From an uncultured Oscillospiraceae bacterium (GTDB taxonomy: Bacteria > Bacillota > Clostridia > Oscillospirales > Oscillospiraceae), in assembly GCA_934668285.1 (NCBI GenBank), contig CAKUNB010000047.1, positions 1-10,865 of the forward strand: 10,865 nucleotides of DNA. The letters run 5' to 3'. Shown here in pieces: positions 7,914 to 10,865 of this stretch. Position numbers and translations under genes: made by a program. Numbering within the stretch: the first letter of the stretch is position 1; each line of letters starts with the position of its first letter. The notes beneath the pieces are model-generated. The model saw nothing but the letters and a program-made list of their open reading frames with translations. It did no database searches and was not told where the DNA came from.

Positions 7914-8667
7914 GAAACACTTCCTTTCCGTCGTCATACCAAAGCTGGGTCATGAACAGCCCGCCCGGCGGGACTGTCGGGCCTGCGGCGGTGCGGTCGC
8001 CGCGCTCCAAAATTGCGCCGATCTCGTCGGGATCGATCTTGCCCTCGGCGGCGTAGACCACCGTGCCTGTCATGGCGCGCGCCATGTTATAGAGAAAGCC
8101 GTTGGCGCAGATACGGCAGAAGATCAGCTCGCCCTGCCGCTCCACCTCAAAGTGATGCACCGTCCGAACGGTGGATTTCACGTCCGTGCCGACGGAGCGG
8201 ACGGCAGCAAAATCGTGCGTCCCGACGAACTGCGCGGCGGCGCGGCGCATGATATTTTCGTCGAGATGCTTGGGATAAAACCACGCGCGATTGACATAGA
8301 ACGGGTCGCGCATGCGGGAATTGTAGATTTGATAGGTATATTCCTTGCGGACGCAGGAGCCGATGGCGTTGAAGCCCTCATGCACCTCTCGCGCGTCGTA
8401 GATCAGAATGTCCTGCGGCAGATGGGTGTTGAGCGCGTAGGGGAGACGGTCGACGGGAATGCGGCTGTCCGTGCGGAAATTTGCGACGTAAACGCGGGCG
8501 TGCACACCGGCGTCCGTCCGGCCGCAGCCGGTCAGATGCACCGGATGCCCGACCACGCGGGCGGCGGCCTCCTCGATCGTCTGCTCGACCGTTCGGGCGT
8601 TTTTCTGCACCTGCCAGCCGTGGTAGGCCGAGCCGTCATACTTCAAAAACAGAGCAATATTGCGCAT
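7903..8667 (-). CDS. truA: tRNA pseudouridine(38-40) synthase
   Basis: TruA converts uridines 38, 39 and 40 of the tRNA anticodon stem-loop to pseudouridine. The 254-residue protein begins with the usual 'LKYDGSAYHGWQVQ' and carries the catalytic aspartate D52 in GRTDAGVHA. Downstream blocks are also typical: 'DILIYDAREV', 'RKEYTYQIYN' and, near the C-terminus, 'FLYNMARAMTGTVV'. Length is normal for the family. AGGAGGT (8680-8674) lies 6 bases before the ATG and overlaps the ecfT stop; the gap to ecfT is 11 bases. The ecfA1-ecfA2-ecfT-truA order is a familiar Firmicutes arrangement. The final 11 bases overlap the start of the following membrane protein gene. Confidence 0.97.
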   Translation of the reverse strand: MRNIALFLKYDGSAYHGWQVQKNARTVEQTIEEAAARVVGHPVHLTGCGRTDAGVHARVYVANFRTDSRIPVDRLPYALNTHLPQDILIYDAREVHEGFNAIGSCVRKEYTYQIYNSRMRDPFYVNRAWFYPKHLDENIMRRAAAQFVGTHDFAAVRSVGTDVKSTVRTVHHFEVERQGELIFCRICANGFLYNMARAMTGTVVYAAEGKIDPDEIGAILERGDRTAAGPTVPPGGLFMTQLWYDDGKEVFHVR

Positions 8668-8678
8668 CCGTCCACCTC

Positions 8679-9482
8679 CTACAGCCCGAAGCAGCGCAGG
8701 ACGATCACGCCTGCAAGCACCGCTGCACTGACCAGCATCGCAGTCAGATCGGCAGCACCGAAGCGGAGCTGCTTGAGCTTCGTCCGGCCTTTACCGCCGT
8801 GGTAGCAGCGGCATTCCATGGCCGTCGCCAGCTCGTCGGCGCGGCGGAACGCGCTGACAAAGAGCGGAACGAGGATCGGAATCAGCGCCTTGGCGCGGCG
8901 GAAGATGTTGCCGGTTTCAAAATCCGCGCCGCGCGCCTTCTGCGCCGCGATGATCTTGTCTGTTTCCTCGATCAGCGTCGGAATAAAGCGCAGCGCAATG
9001 CTCATCATCATGGCAAGCTCGTGCACCGGAAAGTGCAGCCGCTTGAGCGGGGAGAGCAGGGATTCCAGACCGTCCGTCAGCGCAATCGGCGAGGTCGTGT
9101 AGGTCAGCAGGAAGGTGCCCATGACCAGCAGCATGATCCGCAGCACAAGGAAAAAGGCGTTGGTCAGGCCTTCCTTTGTAATCCGGAAAATCCACCACTG
9201 CGCCAGAACCTCGCCGTCGGTGAAAAAGAGATTCAGCAGGGAAGTAAAGAGAATGATGATCAGCAGCGGCTTCAGGCCGCGCAGCAGCGCCTTTGGCCGG
9301 ATGCGCGAGAGCACGACGGCCGTGACCAGAAACAGCGCCATCAGGCCGTAAGAAACAAACCACTTGCAAAGAAACAGTGCAACGATGTATACCAGCACCA
9401 GCAGGATTTTTGTTCTTGGGTCGAGCCGGTGAACGGGCGTATTGCCCGGGAAATACTGGCCCAGCGTGATATCCTTCAGCAT
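8679..9482 (-). CDS. ecfT: ECF transporter transmembrane energy-coupling subunit EcfT
   Basis: EcfT is the membrane scaffold that links the two ATPases to interchangeable substrate-binding S components importing vitamins or metals. The 267-residue protein has the CbiQ/EcfT N-terminal block 'GNTPVHRLDPRTKI' and hydrophobic segments at about 26-40, 44-59, 72-88, 108-128 and 245-263. The cytoplasmic coupling region carries ARG at 183-185 (AQKARGADF) and a second motif AMECRCY (221-227), where CRC takes the place of the textbook Ala-Arg-Gly; the central arginine is kept. Its start overlaps the ecfA2 stop by 7 bases (ATGCTGA, 9482-9476), so translation is probably coupled. No S component is encoded in the window, as expected of a group II ECF module shared by several S proteins encoded elsewhere. 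Confidence 0.96.
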   Translation of the reverse strand: MLKDITLGQYFPGNTPVHRLDPRTKILLVLVYIVALFLCKWFVSYGLMALFLVTAVVLSRIRPKALLRGLKPLLIIILFTSLLNLFFTDGEVLAQWWIFRITKEGLTNAFFLVLRIMLLVMGTFLLTYTTSPIALTDGLESLLSPLKRLHFPVHELAMMMSIALRFIPTLIEETDKIIAAQKARGADFETGNIFRRAKALIPILVPLFVSAFRRADELATAMECRCYHGGKGRTKLKQLRFGAADLTAMLVSAAVLAGVIVLRCFGL

Positions 9483-10345
9483 CCGCGCCCGCCTCCCTTC
9501 AGCGCCCGAAGCTGCCGGAGCGCATCGTCAAGGCTGTAGGTTGCCGGATTGACCGGAAGCCCCAGCTCCCGCAGGCGCAGAAAGAGCTGCGTGACCTGCG
9601 GGACGGTCAGACCGATGGCCTTCAGCTCCTCGGCGTGGGAAAATACCTCGGCGGGGGACGCAAGATAGGCAATTTCGCCCTCGTTCAGCACCAGCAGCCG
9701 GTCGGCCATGACGGCCACGTCGTCCATCGAGTGGCTGACCATTACAACGGTCGCGCCGGTGGCCGCGCGGTAGGCGCGGATATTGTCGAGAATGGAGGCG
9801 CAGCCCGCAGGGTCAAGTCCCGCCGTCGGCTCGTCAAAGATGACGATTTCCGGCTCCATTGCAATCACACCCGCAATGGCAACGCGGCGCTTCTGGCCGC
9901 CGGAAAGATCGAAGGGCGACTTTTCCAGATCAGCGCGCGCAACGCCCGCAAAGTCCGCCGCCCGAAGGACGCGGGCGTTGATCTCCTCTGCGCTCAGCCC
10001 CATATTTTTCGGGCCGAAGGCGATATCCTGCGCCACGGTGTCCTCAAAGAGCTGATATTCCGGATACTGGAAGACAAGCCCGACGCGAAAGCGCGCGCTG
10101 CGCGTGGTCTGCTTGTCCTTCCAGATGCTGGTTCCGTCCAGTAAAACGTCACCTTCGCTGGGCTTTAAAAGACCGTTCAGATGCTGGATGAGGGTGGACT
10201 TCCCGGAGCCTGTATGGCCGATGATTCCGAGAAATTCACCCTTCTCAATATGAAAATTCAGATGCTTCAGCGCCGTGTGCTCAAAGGGCGTTCCGGCGCT
10301 GTAGGTATGGCAGAGGTCTCGGACCTCAATGATGGCAGATGACAA
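9476..10345 (-). CDS. ecfA2: ECF transporter ATP-binding subunit EcfA2
   Basis: This 289-residue ABC ATPase pairs with EcfA1 to power the ECF importer. It has Walker A GHTGSGKST (43-51), Q-loop Q93 in VFQYPEYQLFE, signature LSGGQ (147-151), Walker B IVIFDE (167-172) and switch histidine H205. The 'FQYPEYQLFE' Q-loop and the 'ALKHLNFHIEKGEFLGIIGH' start favour EcfA2 over EcfA1. The start is TTG at 10345, supported by AAGGAGG (10357-10351) 5 bases upstream. No ATG is available between the in-frame upstream TGA (the ecfA1 stop, 10366-10364) and the ATPase core. The gap to ecfA1 is 18 bases and the end overlaps ecfT by 7 bases. The C-terminus ('PQVTQLFLRLRELGLPV') is the usual EcfA dimer-contact tail. 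Confidence 0.95.
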   Translation of the reverse strand: MSSAIIEVRDLCHTYSAGTPFEHTALKHLNFHIEKGEFLGIIGHTGSGKSTLIQHLNGLLKPSEGDVLLDGTSIWKDKQTTRSARFRVGLVFQYPEYQLFEDTVAQDIAFGPKNMGLSAEEINARVLRAADFAGVARADLEKSPFDLSGGQKRRVAIAGVIAMEPEIVIFDEPTAGLDPAGCASILDNIRAYRAATGATVVMVSHSMDDVAVMADRLLVLNEGEIAYLASPAEVFSHAEELKAIGLTVPQVTQLFLRLRELGLPVNPATYSLDDALRQLRALKGGGRGC

Positions 10346-10363
10346 GGGGGCCTCCTTCTGTGG

Positions 10364-10865
10364 TCAAGCCTTCGCCCAGAAGCAAAGTGCCTGCGCACAT
10401 TCTTCAATGGAAAGCGCGTCGAGCGGGAGCGATTCTCCGTCCTGACGGAGCGCATAGAGCAGCTGTGTGGTTGCGGGGACATTCAGGCCTGCGCTTTGCA
10501 GCAGCTCGACCTGTGGAAAGACCTCCTTTGGCGTGCCGTCGAGCAGAATACCGCCCCGATCCATGACGATTACACGGCGGGCACGGATCGCTTCGGTCAT
10601 GTGATGCGTAATAAGAAGGACGGTAATGCCCTTTTCCCGATTGAGCCGCTCGATGGTGGCCAGCACCTCCTCGCGGCCGTGCGGGTCAAGCATGGCCGTC
10701 GGCTCGTCGAGGACAATGCATCGCGGCTCCATCGCAATCACGCCCGCGATGGCCACGCGCTGCTTCTGGCCGCCGGAGAGCAGGTTGATCCACAGGTGCG
10801 CCAGCGTTTCGGCGGTAATTCCCGGACTCACGGAAGTCGTTTTCGGCTCGGGCTGACCCGATGCG
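10364..10865 (-). CDS. ecfA1: ECF transporter ATP-binding subunit EcfA1, partial at the window edge
   Basis: Only the C-terminal part, about 167 codons, lies in the window. It has the signature LSGGQKQRVAIAGV, Walker B CIVLDEPTAMLD, the H-loop in LITHHMTEAI, and an EcfA1-type tail ending in FWAKA. Walker A and the Q-loop are outside. From LSGGQ to the stop the sequence is a clean EcfA1. Upstream of about 10820, however, the in-frame residues (QPEPKTTSVSP) do not look like the charged helix usually found before the signature. Family-like fragments appear in other frames: VSPS, then AENDFRES. The 5' part may therefore carry one or two frameshifts, either real or from low-quality sequence at a contig end. 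The minimal in-frame start codon at 10831 (a GTG) is not a real start. Confidence 0.88.
   Translation of the reverse strand, partial: ASGQPEPKTTSVSPGITAETLAHLWINLLSGGQKQRVAIAGVIAMEPRCIVLDEPTAMLDPHGREEVLATIERLNREKGITVLLITHHMTEAIRARRVIVMDRGGILLDGTPKEVFPQVELLQSAGLNVPATTQLLYALRQDGESLPLDALSIEECAQALCFWAKA

Noticed and set aside
7914..7937. Upstream ATG at 7937 for the propeller protein
   Set aside because: No ribosome binding site precedes it, while ATG 7913 has AAAGGAAG at good spacing. Using it would extend the overlap with truA to 35 bases.
7798..9539. Rightward open frames of 335 and 352 codons opposite truA and ecfT
   Set aside because: Shadows of clearly identified genes, with Arg/Ala/Gly-rich translations and no ribosome binding sites that make sense.

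Overview
The window looks like a fragment, perhaps a whole short contig, from a G+C-rich member of the Clostridia, most likely an Oscillospiraceae-type gut bacterium. The basis is a Gram-positive style ecfA1-ecfA2-ecfT-truA cluster, a ClpE-type zinc-finger Clp ATPase, strong AGGAGG ribosome binding sites, a lipoprotein with a Thr/Pro/Glu linker, and a multi-domain XRE-HTH membrane protein. This placement is inferred from gene content; there is no rRNA to confirm it. Both ends cut through genes.

Left part (1-3710). A partial membrane protein, probably the N-terminus of a membrane-anchored metallophosphoesterase, runs leftward off the window. It is divergent from a rightward series: a secreted lipoprotein, a membrane-tethered helix-turn-helix/trypsin-like protease fusion, and glutamate racemase (murI). 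The gap between the divergent genes carries two back-to-back sigma-A type promoters. The protease fusion gene has clearly lower G+C than everything around it and looks acquired.

Right part (3759-10865). Seven leftward genes are packed with gaps of 11-25 bp or short overlaps, as in one operon. In transcription order they are ecfA1 (partial), ecfA2, ecfT, truA, a one-pass membrane protein with a probable beta-propeller, a ClpE-like unfoldase, and a Cof-type HAD phosphatase. The first four are the usual Firmicutes cluster: the shared energising module of ECF vitamin/metal importers plus tRNA pseudouridine synthase. The rplM-rpsI pair that often follows truA is absent; envelope, proteolysis and phosphatase genes stand there instead. 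The operon converges on murI, and one hairpin terminator lies between them.

Most of the window is ordinary core and semi-core bacterial DNA. I see no CRISPR array, tRNA, rRNA, transposase or riboswitch. The most unusual element is the HTH-transmembrane-trypsin-OB-like protein at 1414-2880. A second point worth checking is that the partial ecfA1 near the right edge seems to lose its proper reading frame.
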